This document shows, one piece after another, positions 28,930 to 36,563 of a stretch of 64,000 bases of DNA; position 1 is the first letter of the stretch, and every line of letters starts with the position of its first letter. The DNA comes from Blastococcus carthaginiensis (GTDB lineage: Bacteria > Actinomycetota > Actinomycetes > Mycobacteriales > Geodermatophilaceae), in the NCBI RefSeq assembly GCF_030731085.1, contig NZ_JASNFN010000004.1:124001-188000 (forward strand), given 5' to 3'. The notes under the pieces were generated by a model. That model saw only the letters and a list, made by a program, of their open reading frames with translations, was not told the DNA's origin and did no database searches. Made by a program: the position numbers and the translations under genes.

Positions 28930-29864
28930 CCGCCGTCGAGACCCCGGTCGGGACGGGCAGTGGGGAACTGCCCGTCCCGACCGGCACCACCGACATCGCG
29001 GTGCCCGGCGTGTACGGCGGCATCTCCGACGCCGACTACCACCGGCACCCGGCGCTGTCGTCGTCCGGCGCCCGCGCGCTGCTGCCCCCGTCCTGCCCGG
29101 CGCTGTTCCGCCACCAGCAGCTGCACGGGCGGCCGGCCAAGAAGGAGTTCGACTTCGGGCACGCCGCGCACGCCAAGGTGCTCGGCATCGGCGGCGAGCT
29201 CGTCGTCGTCCAGCGCACGGCGAAGGACGGCGCGAAGTCCGACGCGGCCGACTACAAGTCCCCGACCGCCGTCGAGCACGCCGACGAGATCCGGGCCGAG
29301 GGCAAGGTGCCGGTCCTGCGTCGGCAGCTCGAGGTCGTCGACGCGATGGCCGACGCGATCCGCGAGCACCCGGTCGCGTCGGTCCTGTTCGACCCCGGTC
29401 TCGGTGGGCTGCCCGAGCAGTCCGCGTTCTGGATCGACGACCGGTTCGGCGTCGAGCGGCGGGCGCGGTTCGACTGGCTCCCGGGTCCCCGCCCGGACGG
29501 GCGGGTCATCGTCCCGGACTACAAGACGACGACCTGCGCCGAGCGCGGCGCCTTCGCGAAGTCGGTCAGCTCCTTCGGCTACCACGTGCAGGACGTCTGG
29601 TACCGGGACGCGCTGCACGACCTCGGCCAGGCCGAGGACGTCGCCTTCGTGTTCGTCGCGCAGGAGAAGACGCCGCCCTTCCTCATCAACGTCTTCCAGC
29701 TCGACGAGGGCTGGCTGCACATCGGCCGCGTCCAGGCCGACCGAGCGCTGCAGGTGTTCGCCGAGTGCACCGCGACCGACACCTGGCCGTCCTACAGCTC
29801 CGACGTCGAGCTGATCACCCCGCCCGGCTGGCTGGTCCAGCAGTACGAAGGAGCACTCCTGTGA
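28926..29864 (+). CDS. PD-(D/E)XK nuclease-like exonuclease (RecE-type)
   Basis: A 312-residue protein. After a Thr/Pro-rich N-terminus it has the phage/RecE-type PD-(D/E)XK layout: YHRHPALSSSGARALLP helix, FDFGHAAHAKVLG (His79), Asp183 in RARFDWLPGP, and the core motif VIVPDYKTTT (Asp198, Lys200). Such enzymes resect double-stranded DNA 5'-3' and work with a single-strand annealing protein, here most likely the next gene. GTG start overlaps the previous stop. The TGA overlaps the next GTG start. Confidence 0.85.
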   Translation: MTAVETPVGTGSGELPVPTGTTDIAVPGVYGGISDADYHRHPALSSSGARALLPPSCPALFRHQQLHGRPAKKEFDFGHAAHAKVLGIGGELVVVQRTAKDGAKSDAADYKSPTAVEHADEIRAEGKVPVLRRQLEVVDAMADAIREHPVASVLFDPGLGGLPEQSAFWIDDRFGVERRARFDWLPGPRPDGRVIVPDYKTTTCAERGAFAKSVSSFGYHVQDVWYRDALHDLGQAEDVAFVFVAQEKTPPFLINVFQLDEGWLHIGRVQADRALQVFAECTATDTWPSYSSDVELITPPGWLVQQYEGALL

Positions 29865-30973
29865 CCAACGCTCTCGACCAGATCGGGCAGCGCACTGCCG
29901 TACGTACCCCGCAGACCATCGGCCAGGCCACCGCCGTCGAGCAGGCCCGCGCCGTCGCCGAGGTCGCCGCAGCCGTCCAGGTCGCCCGTCAGTTCCCCCG
30001 CGAGCTCGACACCGTGCGCGCCGAGATGCAGGCCGCGTGCACGAGCTACGCCCTGGCCCGGCGCGCCTTCTACGCGGTGCGGAACCGCGGCGAGGGCCCG
30101 TCGGTGCACCTGGCCCGGGAGCTGGCCCGGATCTGGGGGAACTTCCAGTCCGGGGTGCACGAGCTCCGCCGTGACGACGCCGCCGGCGAGTCCGAGGTCC
30201 AGGCCTTCGCGTGGGACGTGCAGGCCAACACCCGGTCGACCAGGACGTTCATCAGCCCGCACGCGCGGATGAAGGACGGCAAGCGGATGCCGCTGATCGA
30301 CCTGCAGGACATCTACCTGTCGAACCAGAACACCGGCGCCCGCGCGGTCCGCGAGTGCATCTTCGCCGCGCTGCCGGAGTGGCTGGTCGCCGAGGCGCAG
30401 CAGCTGTGCCGGCAGACGCTGGAGGCCGGCCCCGGCGGGAAGTCGATCGAGCAGCGCCGGCAGGAGGCCGTGGCCGCGTTCGCCCGCGGGAACGTCACCG
30501 AGCAGCAGCTGGTCGCCCGCGTCGGGAAGCCGGTCGCTCAGTGGACGGCGCAGGACGTGGCGTCGCTGGAGGTGCTGTTCGACTCGCTGCGGAACGGGGA
30601 GACGACGCGGGAGGAGGCGTTCGGGGAGCAGCAGCGGGTGACCGCCGCGGAGATCACCGGCGCCGGGCCGGCCGGGCCACCACCGCCGCCGGGCGACGTC
30701 GGGGTGCCGCCGGTGTCCCGGCAGCAGCTGACCGCGCTGCACGCTGGGCTGACGGCGCTGGGCTACACCGACCGGGCGGAGCGGCTGGCGTTCCTGTCGA
30801 AGGAGCTGGGTCGGGAGCTGGAGTCGACGACGGACCTGACGAGGAACGAGGCGTCGGGGCTGATCGACCGGATCCAGCAGCGTGAGGTGCCGGCGGCTGC
30901 GAGCGATGAGCCGGGCGAGGACTGGGTGCCGGAGCCGCCGGAGGACTGGCAGCCCGAGGACGGTGCCCGCTGA
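29861..30973 (+). CDS. Candidate single-strand annealing recombinase
   Basis: A 370-residue protein directly after, and coupled to, the RecE-like nuclease. The central region (about 100-190) has a conserved-looking block, NTRSTRTFISPHARMKDGKR then LIDLQDIYLSNQNTGARAVR and IFAALPEWLVAEA. A Pro-rich linker and a C-terminal helical module (LTALHAGLTALGYTDRAERL, DLTRNEASGLIDRI) follow. That tail occurs in many actinophage recombination and replication proteins, from memory. I do not see canonical RecT or Erf motifs, so the annealing function rests on synteny. Confidence 0.55.
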   Translation: MTNALDQIGQRTAVRTPQTIGQATAVEQARAVAEVAAAVQVARQFPRELDTVRAEMQAACTSYALARRAFYAVRNRGEGPSVHLARELARIWGNFQSGVHELRRDDAAGESEVQAFAWDVQANTRSTRTFISPHARMKDGKRMPLIDLQDIYLSNQNTGARAVRECIFAALPEWLVAEAQQLCRQTLEAGPGGKSIEQRRQEAVAAFARGNVTEQQLVARVGKPVAQWTAQDVASLEVLFDSLRNGETTREEAFGEQQRVTAAEITGAGPAGPPPPPGDVGVPPVSRQQLTALHAGLTALGYTDRAERLAFLSKELGRELESTTDLTRNEASGLIDRIQQREVPAAASDEPGEDWVPEPPEDWQPEDGAR

Positions 30974-31161
30974 TGCGCACGCTCCTGGCGTCCCTGGAGC
31001 TCGGCGACGACGTCGAGCTGCGTGTGCTGTCGTCCGTCGGCGGCCAGCTGCTGGTGCTCGCGGTCGACGACGAGGAGGGCATCACCGAGGCGGTACTGGA
31101 CCGAGACGAAGCGACCCGTCTCCGCGCCACGCTCGACACCTTCCTCGGCGGTGCCCGGTGA
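30973..31161 (+). CDS. Unidentified 62-aa phage protein
   Basis: Acidic, strand-helix pattern (MRTLLASLELGDDVELRVLS, then DRDEATRLRATLDTFLGG). ATG overlaps the previous stop by one base (TGATG). Tightly packed in the early operon; function unknown. Confidence 0.6.
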   Translation: MRTLLASLELGDDVELRVLSSVGGQLLVLAVDDEEGITEAVLDRDEATRLRATLDTFLGGAR

Positions 31162-31286
31162 GCCCCCGGCGGAACCACCCGGCCAGCCGGGCGCGCTGCT
31201 CGGACTGCGGGCACGTGCACGCCGGCCAGCACATGGGCGGCGTGTGCCTGGACTGCGACTGCAAGCACCGCGGCGGCGCCCGGTGA
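31158..31286 (+). CDS. Zinc-finger-like 42-aa microprotein
   Basis: A short basic N-terminus, then CSDCGHVHAGQHMGGVCLDC followed by DCKH, giving five cysteines and several histidines suited to a small zinc ribbon. GTG start overlaps the previous stop (GTGA), and its own stop overlaps the next start. Function unknown. Confidence 0.6.
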   Translation: MSPRRNHPASRARCSDCGHVHAGQHMGGVCLDCDCKHRGGAR

Positions 31287-31438
31287 ACCCCGAGCTCGTG
31301 TTCGACGTCGTGGGCGTCGGGCTGCTCGTCGTGGGGCTCGGCGGCCTGGCCGCCTTCCTCCGGTCGGACAGGCGAGCCCGCGCGGAGATCCGCGACCTGG
31401 AGCGCCGGATCCGGCAGGCCGAGGAGGCATCCCGGTGA
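31283..31438 (+). CDS. Small single-span membrane protein (51 aa)
   Basis: One N-terminal hydrophobic helix (LVFDVVGVGLLVVGLGGLAA) followed by a basic amphipathic coil (RRARAEIRDLERRIRQAEEA). GTGA overlaps on both sides. Topology suggests N-out, C-in anchoring; role unknown. Confidence 0.6.
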   Translation: MNPELVFDVVGVGLLVVGLGGLAAFLRSDRRARAEIRDLERRIRQAEEASR

Positions 31439-31692
31439 GGGAGATTCGGCACCCGCACACCAGCCCCCACGACCGCGCCGCGGTCGAGCCGCTCCGCCCC
31501 GAGTGGGCCGACGAGCGCGTCGTCGCCGAGATCTCCCTGCAGGCCGGCGGCTTCATGGCCCTGCTGCTCATGGGCCGCGAGCGCGGCCTCACCGTCGAGC
31601 AGCTCGCCGAGCTCACCCGGCTGCGCCCGGAGACGGTCACCGCGCTGCTCACCGACTGGCCGATCGACGCCGTCCTGGCGGCGAAGCCATGA
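31435..31692 (+). CDS. Small HTH-like phage protein
   Basis: An 85-residue protein with a helical C-terminus resembling a sigma-like HTH (GLTVEQLAELTRLRPETVTA, LLTDWPID). N-terminus is His/Pro-rich. GTG start and stop both overlap neighbours. DNA binding is possible but not assured. Confidence 0.55.
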   Translation: MREIRHPHTSPHDRAAVEPLRPEWADERVVAEISLQAGGFMALLLMGRERGLTVEQLAELTRLRPETVTALLTDWPIDAVLAAKP

Positions 31693-32177
31693 GGGACGTC
31701 CTCGAGCTCGAGGTGCTCGGCTCCCCGAAGCCGAAGGGCTCCCTGCGGCACGTCGGCCGCGGCCGCCTCGTCGAGCAGTTGGAGGGCTCGAAGCCGTGGC
31801 GTGAGGCCGTGAAGTGGGCCGCGCTGGAGGCCATCGCAGCCCGCGCCGGCACCCGGACCCCGGCCGCCGCGCTCACCGGGCCGGTCACGGTGGACCTCAC
31901 CGTCACCGTCGCGAAGCCGAAGTCCGCGCCCCGCACCCGGCGGACGTGGCCGATCACCCGATCCTCCGGCGACGCCGACAAGCACCTGCGGAACGTGCTC
32001 GACGCCCTGGTCGACGCCGCCGTGATGGGCGACGACAGCCAGGTCATCGAGGCGACTGTGCGGAAGGTCTACCCGGGTGAGCACGTGCACGCCCTGGCGG
32101 TGCCGGGGGCGCGGATCTTCGTCGTGCCGCTGCAGCCGCTGGTGACGACCCTGCCGCTTCCGGCGGTGGAGCTGTGA
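31689..32177 (+). CDS. RusA-family Holliday junction resolvase
   Basis: A 162-residue protein. The RusA signature is present: SGDADKHLRNVLDALVDA (Asp95 and Asp97, Asn102, Asp105) followed by VMGDDSQVIEATVRK (Asp115/Asp116). The N-terminus LELEVLGSPKPKGSLR carries the conserved P-x-PKG-like element. These enzymes cut four-way DNA junctions made during recombination or replication. ATG overlaps the previous stop. It fits the nearby nuclease/annealing pair as a late recombination step. Confidence 0.9.
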   Translation: MRDVLELEVLGSPKPKGSLRHVGRGRLVEQLEGSKPWREAVKWAALEAIAARAGTRTPAAALTGPVTVDLTVTVAKPKSAPRTRRTWPITRSSGDADKHLRNVLDALVDAAVMGDDSQVIEATVRKVYPGEHVHALAVPGARIFVVPLQPLVTTLPLPAVEL

Positions 32178-32362
32178 ACATCTCGCAGGCGGGGGCGGTG
32201 AACACGCTCGTCCGGGCGCTGGCCAGCATCCCCGACTACAACGGCGAGCTGCCCACCGTGGAGCAGCAGCAGCGTGCGGTCGACCTGCTGCTGGCCGGGG
32301 CGTACCGGAAGCTGTCCGCCGGCCTGCAGCCCGGCGACGTCACCATCGGGTCTGACCGATGA
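32174..32362 (+). CDS. Unidentified 62-aa phage protein
   Basis: A helical protein (NISQAGAVNTLVRALASIPD, then VEQQQRAVDLLLAGAYRKLS). GTG start and stop overlap the neighbours by four bases each. Function unknown. Confidence 0.6.
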   Translation: MNISQAGAVNTLVRALASIPDYNGELPTVEQQQRAVDLLLAGAYRKLSAGLQPGDVTIGSDR

Positions 32363-32529
32363 GCCGGCCGCGCCCGGTCGCCGTCCGCTGCAGCCGTGAC
32401 GACGCCTGGCTGTGCGCCCGCAGGCAGCGGCGGGGCTGGTACTGCGCCCGCGGCCTGCACGTCGACGGGCCGTGTGCGCTGGTCCCCCGCTGGTGGAACG
32501 TCCGCGCCCGCTGGCGGTGGTCCCGGTGA
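32359..32529 (+). CDS. Basic 56-aa microprotein
   Basis: ATGA overlap at the start and GTGA at the end place it firmly in the coupled series. The 56 residues are rich in Arg, Trp and Cys (VRCSRDDAWLCARRQRRGWY, then CARGLHVDGPCALVPRWW), suggesting nucleic-acid or zinc binding. Function unknown. Confidence 0.55.
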   Translation: MSRPRPVAVRCSRDDAWLCARRQRRGWYCARGLHVDGPCALVPRWWNVRARWRWSR

Positions 32530-32882
32530 CGGCCCCTGTGCCGGGCGGCACCCGCGACCAGCTCGCCGCAACGTTCGGGCACGTGCCCTTGCCCGTTCAC
32601 ACCAGCAAGGGCCCGACCGACCTGCTGGCGTGCGACATCTGCATGGCTCCCTGGCCGTGTGCGACGACCCGCAAGATCGAGCGGGTCATGCTGCCCACGG
32701 TGGAGCGCATCGCCACCGAGCGGGCCGCCGAAGCGTGGGACGCGGGCTACTCCGCTGCCCAGCTCGACGCCGACGAGCAGCCCTACTCCGACCGGCCCGA
32801 GCGCAAGACCTGGCAGCGACGGCAGAACCCGCACCGCGCTTCCGCGCTCCGGGCCGCGACCAGCCAGCAGGAGACGACGTGA
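32526..32882 (+). CDS. Unidentified phage protein with CxxC-type motif
   Basis: A 118-residue protein (LLACDICMAPWPCATTRKIE near the middle, helical basic C-terminus). GTG 32526 overlaps the previous stop; longer upstream reading in this frame belongs to the previous gene's region. It shares one base with the next ATG. Function unknown. Confidence 0.55.
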   Translation: MTAPVPGGTRDQLAATFGHVPLPVHTSKGPTDLLACDICMAPWPCATTRKIERVMLPTVERIATERAAEAWDAGYSAAQLDADEQPYSDRPERKTWQRRQNPHRASALRAATSQQETT

Positions 32883-33286
32883 TGGCGCGGGAGCCGTTCA
32901 CCTGCCCGCGGTGCGGCCGGCGCAGCTGGCACCCCGAGGACAAGCGGCAGGGCTACTGCGGCGCCTGCCACGACTTCACCGCCACCCCCGCCACCCGCAA
33001 CGAGGCACCCGACGGGCCAGCGGTCGCCGGACAGCCAGCCGCCGACCGGCTCATGGTCGCCGTCCGCACCCGCTACCGAGGGCCCTTCCGTGACGGCGAG
33101 ATGCCCGACGCCCACCAGGTCGCGCTCGTCTGCCGCGCCCTGGCCGACCACACCGCCCTCGAAGCCGCCCGCACCTACCGGCGGTCCACCGACCACGCCG
33201 GCGACTTCCACCCGACGTCGACGTCGATCGGCCGCTGGCTGCAGGACGTCGCCGACCAGCTCGAAGAACGCGACCGCTCTCCGTAG
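32882..33286 (+). CDS. Zinc-ribbon phage protein
   Basis: A 134-residue protein with an N-terminal four-Cys ribbon (FTCPRCGRRSWHPEDKRQGY, CGACH) and a helical C-terminal domain (AHQVALVCRALADHTALEAA, IGRWLQDVADQLEE). ATG overlaps the previous stop (TGATG). The longer upstream frame was rejected. Possibly nucleic-acid binding; function unknown. Confidence 0.6.
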   Translation: MAREPFTCPRCGRRSWHPEDKRQGYCGACHDFTATPATRNEAPDGPAVAGQPAADRLMVAVRTRYRGPFRDGEMPDAHQVALVCRALADHTALEAARTYRRSTDHAGDFHPTSTSIGRWLQDVADQLEERDRSP

Positions 33287-33335
33287 CCCGCCCCGCGACG
33301 CCCGCTCCACCACACGACCACCCAGGGGGACCACC

Positions 33336-33587
33336 ATGCCCACCACCGGGCACCCGCACGACCAGGCCGTCGACGACGCCGCCTGGAACGCCGTCGCCGT
33401 CGCCTCCATCGCCCACCGCGAAGCCGAGGACGCCGCCGACCGCGAGCGCCACACGTTCGCCCACGTCCTCGACCGCGGCCGCGCCCACGGCATGACCGTC
33501 GACGACCTGTGCGCCGCCTCCGGCCTCGACGAGCGCTTCATCACCGCGCTGCTGGAGCAGGCCGACCCGCGGAGGGCTGAGGCGTGA
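33336..33587 (+). CDS. Unidentified helical phage protein (83 aa)
   Basis: An acidic helical protein (AAWNAVAVASIAHREAEDAA) with a C-terminal HTH-like end (MTVDDLCAASGLDERFITAL). ATG 33336 has aggggga upstream, and its stop overlaps the start of the replication gene. Function unknown. Confidence 0.6.
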   Translation: MPTTGHPHDQAVDDAAWNAVAVASIAHREAEDAADRERHTFAHVLDRGRAHGMTVDDLCAASGLDERFITALLEQADPRRAEA

Positions 33588-34357
33588 CCTGGTTCAAGGT
33601 CGACGACTCGTTCCCGCAGCACCCCAAGGTGCTCCGCATCCCCCGGGTCAAGCGCATCGCCTGCGTCGGCCTGTGGGGGCTGGCCGGTCCCTGGTGCGCC
33701 CGGAACCTGACCGACGGCTACCTCGACGAGAACATGGTCGAGGAGCTGGGCGGCAGCAAGAAGCAGGCCGACGAGTTGGTCCGGGTCGGCCTGTGGGAGC
33801 GGGTCGACGGCGGCTTCCAGTTCCACGACTGGTCGGACTGGCAGCCCACCCGTGCGCGCGTCGAGGAACGGCGGGACGCCGAGGCGCGTCGCAAGCAGGA
33901 GTGGCGGGACAGGAAGCGCTCGGCCCGCGAGCAGACCGAGGATGTCCCGGCGGGACAGGGCCCGGACACGACGCGGGACAGTGACGGGACGGACGCGGAC
34001 GTCCGCTCTACCCGACCCGACCCGACCCGACCCGACCCGGACACTCCTAACGGAGTGTCTTCTGGGCCGCGCAGCGGCGCGGCGACCGACCGACGCGGAA
34101 CCAGGCTCCCAGACGACTTCGCCGTGAGCGACGAGATGCGTTCCTGGGCAGCCGAACAGGGTTGGGCAGACCGCTGGGTCGACTCCGTCACCGAGCGGTT
34201 CGTCGACTACTGGCGGGCGAAGGCCGGCCGGGACGCGACGAAGACGGACTGGCCGGCGACCTGGCGGAACTGGCTCCGTCGAGAGGCTGAGCGCGGCCAG
34301 CCGGTCGCCGCGGCCGCGGGGACTTCGCCCCGTCAGCTGCCGTCGTGGGAGCTGTGA
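33584..34357 (+). CDS. Replication initiator-like protein (winged helix, DnaD/O type)
   Basis: A 257-residue protein. N-terminal winged-helix-like domain (WFKVDDSFPQHPKVLRIPRV, VGLWGLAGPWCARNLTDGYL, HDWSDWQPTRARVEERR) as in phage replisome organisers. A charged repetitive linker (TRPDP repeats) follows, then a C-terminal helical domain (SVTERFVDYWRAKAGRDATK, DWPATWRNWLRREAE) typical of DnaT/DnaD-like loaders. It precedes the helicase-like gene with a one-base overlap. The linker DNA carries repeats that could serve as an origin. Confidence 0.7.
   Translation: MTWFKVDDSFPQHPKVLRIPRVKRIACVGLWGLAGPWCARNLTDGYLDENMVEELGGSKKQADELVRVGLWERVDGGFQFHDWSDWQPTRARVEERRDAEARRKQEWRDRKRSAREQTEDVPAGQGPDTTRDSDGTDADVRSTRPDPTRPDPDTPNGVSSGPRSGAATDRRGTRLPDDFAVSDEMRSWAAEQGWADRWVDSVTERFVDYWRAKAGRDATKTDWPATWRNWLRREAERGQPVAAAAGTSPRQLPSWEL
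34011..34059. repeat. 5-bp tandem repeats plus palindrome inside the replication gene
   Basis: Six tandem units of cccga run from 34011 to about 34039 and are followed at once by an 8-bp perfect dyad (34040-34047 and 34052-34059, loop taac) with AT bases in the loop. The arrangement resembles iterons plus an unwinding site, as in lambda O. An intragenic terminator is an alternative. Confidence 0.5.
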
Positions 34358-35700
34358 TGACCGCCCCGACCACGATCGCCCCGCACAACGTCGACGCCGA
34401 GCGCGCGCTGCTCGGCATCCTCATCGAGGTCCCGCAGCTCGCCGAGTCCTGCGGTGTCCGCCCCGGCGACCTCGACTCCTCCCGCGGCCACCCCGAGCTG
34501 CTCTCGGCCATCCAGGCCCTGTTCGAGGACAAGGGCACCGCGGACCCGGTGCTGCTGCTCGACGAGCTCCGCCGCCGCGACCAGCTGAACCGCATCGGCG
34601 ACGGCGACCACCGCGGCGCGCTGTACCTGCACGAGCTGGTCTCCGCCGCCCGCCAGCCCGGGTCGATCGGGCACTTCGCCCGGCTGGTGCGGGAGGCGAC
34701 GCTGCGCCGGCAGGTGCAGGAGATCGGCGCCGGGCTGGTGCGCACGGCGACGTCGCAGGCCGACCTCGACGTCGTCCTGGACAACGCCTCGGAGCTGCTC
34801 GTCCGGCTCGGCCTGGTCGTCGACGAGCCGATCGACGGTGACGCCCCGATCCCCGGCCTGGGCCTGGTGTCGGACTTCGTGAACGAGCCCAGTCCGCCGC
34901 ACTCGTGGGTGATCCCCGGCGTCATCGAGCGCGCCGACCGGATCATGCTCATCGGCGGGGAGGGGTCCGGGAAGAGCGTGCTGGCCCGGCAGGTGTGCAC
35001 GCTGCTCGCCGCCGGCCGGCACCCGTTCGCGCCGAAGGTGAAGATACGGCCGCGGCGGACGCTGCTGATCGACCTGGAGAACCCGCCGGACCTGATGCGC
35101 CGGGGCCTGCGCGGCATCGTCGGCCAGGTCTGGAACGAGGGCGTCGACGTGGAGGACCGGTTCTGGCGGTGGAACCGGCCCGGCGGCATCGACCTGCGGG
35201 CGCCGGCCGACCGGGCACTGCTGGCGCAGGCGATCGAGAAGACCCGCCCGGACCTGGTGGCGATCGGCCCGGCCTACAAGGCGTTCCGCCCGCGGTCGGG
35301 GGACACGCACGAGTCGGGGCCGGCCGACTTCGGCGCGGCGATCGACCACCTGCGGGAGCGGTACGGGTGCGCGTTCTGGATCGAGCACCACACGCCGAAG
35401 GGCGACGGTGCGGGCGGTTCCCGGCGCGGTGACCCGATCGGCTCGAGCTACTGGCTGCGCTGGCCGGAGTTCGGGCTGACGCTGCGCCAGCCGCGCGACG
35501 AGCGGGGCCACCTGACTGCGGAGCCGAACGTGTACGTGCTCCAGCGGTTCCGTGGGGATCGGGAGTCGCGGTCCTGGCCGGATCGGCTGATCAAGGGCGC
35601 CAGCCAGTACCCGTGGACGGCGGACTACGACCCGGAGAACCGGGCGAACCTGTTCGACGCGGTCGAGGAGGACAACGCGCTTGCGCTCGACATCCTCTGA
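34357..35700 (+). CDS. Replicative helicase-like RecA-fold ATPase
   Basis: A 447-residue protein. Residues about 1-150 resemble the DnaB N-terminal domain (NVDAERALLGILIEVPQLAE, HLHELVSAA-like segment LYLHELVSAARQPGSIGHFA). From about 185 follows an AAA_25/RepA-type RecA fold with Walker A LIGGEGSGKSVLA (about 199-210) and Walker B RTLLIDLENPP. EHHTPKGDGAGGSRRGD is the sensor-like block. It probably unwinds DNA at the phage origin, loaded by the preceding gene. ATG overlaps its stop. Confidence 0.82.
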   Translation: MTAPTTIAPHNVDAERALLGILIEVPQLAESCGVRPGDLDSSRGHPELLSAIQALFEDKGTADPVLLLDELRRRDQLNRIGDGDHRGALYLHELVSAARQPGSIGHFARLVREATLRRQVQEIGAGLVRTATSQADLDVVLDNASELLVRLGLVVDEPIDGDAPIPGLGLVSDFVNEPSPPHSWVIPGVIERADRIMLIGGEGSGKSVLARQVCTLLAAGRHPFAPKVKIRPRRTLLIDLENPPDLMRRGLRGIVGQVWNEGVDVEDRFWRWNRPGGIDLRAPADRALLAQAIEKTRPDLVAIGPAYKAFRPRSGDTHESGPADFGAAIDHLRERYGCAFWIEHHTPKGDGAGGSRRGDPIGSSYWLRWPEFGLTLRQPRDERGHLTAEPNVYVLQRFRGDRESRSWPDRLIKGASQYPWTADYDPENRANLFDAVEEDNALALDIL

Positions 35701-35776
35701 TCGTCGTCCAGTGCACCCATACTCGACCAAACGCACGCGAATGAGCACACTCGGTGACGAAGGTGGGAGGCGGGAC

Positions 35777-35923
35777 GTGGACGCGAGCGAGCCCGACGAG
35801 TACGCGACCTGCGGGGCGGGTGGCCGACATCAGGTGCCCGTCGACCCGGACCGGTCGACGTCGTGCCGGTGCGGCCGCGTGACGCGCCACCCTGCGCCGG
35901 CGCCGGGTGGTGGTCGGGCGTGA
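35777..35923 (+). CDS. Short Cys-containing phage protein
   Basis: A 48-residue protein with DEYATCGAGGRHQVPVDPDR, then SCRCGRVTRHP. The Cys/His pattern may bind zinc. GTG 35777 has a strong ggagg upstream; ATG 35741 would add 12 residues. The stop overlaps the next GTG start. Function unknown. Confidence 0.5.
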   Translation: MDASEPDEYATCGAGGRHQVPVDPDRSTSCRCGRVTRHPAPAPGGGRA

Positions 35924-36201
35924 GCTCGTGGCTGCTTCTGGCCGTCCTGGTCGTCGCGCTCGCGATCGCGGCCGCGCCGATCGCCGGCGACGCCTGGGGG
36001 AAGCGGCGGGCTGCCCGCGCGCGGCCGCTCCCGCACCGCCCAGCCCCCGGTGCACCGCGGCCGGCCGGGGCCCGGCACCGGATCGACGACGCGCATACCG
36101 CGTCGTACTCGGCGGCCGCGGTGCTGCAGGCGCTGCGGGATGAGGCCGACGCGAGGCACGCGGCGGCGCGGAAGGACACGAAGCGAGGAGGACGGCGCTG
36201 A
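35920..36201 (+). CDS. Small phage membrane protein
   Basis: A 93-residue protein: one N-terminal membrane helix (SWLLLAVLVVALAIAAAPIA), an Arg/Pro-rich middle and a helical C-terminus (SYSAAAVLQALRDEADARHA). GTG start overlaps the preceding stop, and its stop overlaps the Acb2-like gene by one base. Function unknown. Confidence 0.6.
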   Translation: MSSWLLLAVLVVALAIAAAPIAGDAWGKRRAARARPLPHRPAPGAPRPAGARHRIDDAHTASYSAAAVLQALRDEADARHAAARKDTKRGGRR

Positions 36202-36563
36202 TGGGCATGCTCGGTGACGAGGAGATCAATCGGCGGCTGGGCTACCACCCGGCCACGACCGAGACGATCCCGCTGTTCGAGGAGAACCGGGCCCGCTTCG
36301 TGGAGCTCGCGCGCTACCTGGACGAGATGCTGCCTCCGGGCCGGGAGGCCGCGCTGGCGCAGACCGCGCTGCAGGAGGCGTTGCAGTGGAGCAACGCGGC
36401 GGTGGCGTGCTGCCTGGCGCCGCTGGAGGACCCGGCCGGCCGGGTTCCGAACCTGCTCGTGCGGGAGATGAGCGACCGCGTCGGTCGGCCGCTGCCGCCC
36501 GCCGGCTCCCCACCGGGACCGATCGACCGGCCCCGCCCCGCGAACTACCGGCCGTTCGCGTGA
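36201..36563 (+). CDS. Probable Acb2/Tad1 hairpin-domain protein (cyclic nucleotide sponge)
   Basis: A 120-residue protein whose first 75 residues match the Acb2/Tad1 hairpin pattern: YHPATTETIPLFEENRARF, then LARYLDEMLPPGREAALAQT and LQEALQWSNAAVACC. The layout is two long helices around the LPxGRE turn with W-x-NAA-A downstream. Acb2 proteins sequester cyclic di- and trinucleotides made by CBASS, and Tad1 sequesters Thoeris signals. The Pro-rich C-terminal tail is extra. ATG overlaps the previous stop. Family membership is from pattern memory; the ligand is unknown. Confidence 0.72.
   Translation: MGMLGDEEINRRLGYHPATTETIPLFEENRARFVELARYLDEMLPPGREAALAQTALQEALQWSNAAVACCLAPLEDPAGRVPNLLVREMSDRVGRPLPPAGSPPGPIDRPRPANYRPFA

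Noticed and set aside
34011..34039. Short tandem repeats as a CRISPR array
   Set aside because: Units are 5 bp with no spacers and lie in a coding linker; no CRISPR or cas genes are seen in the window.
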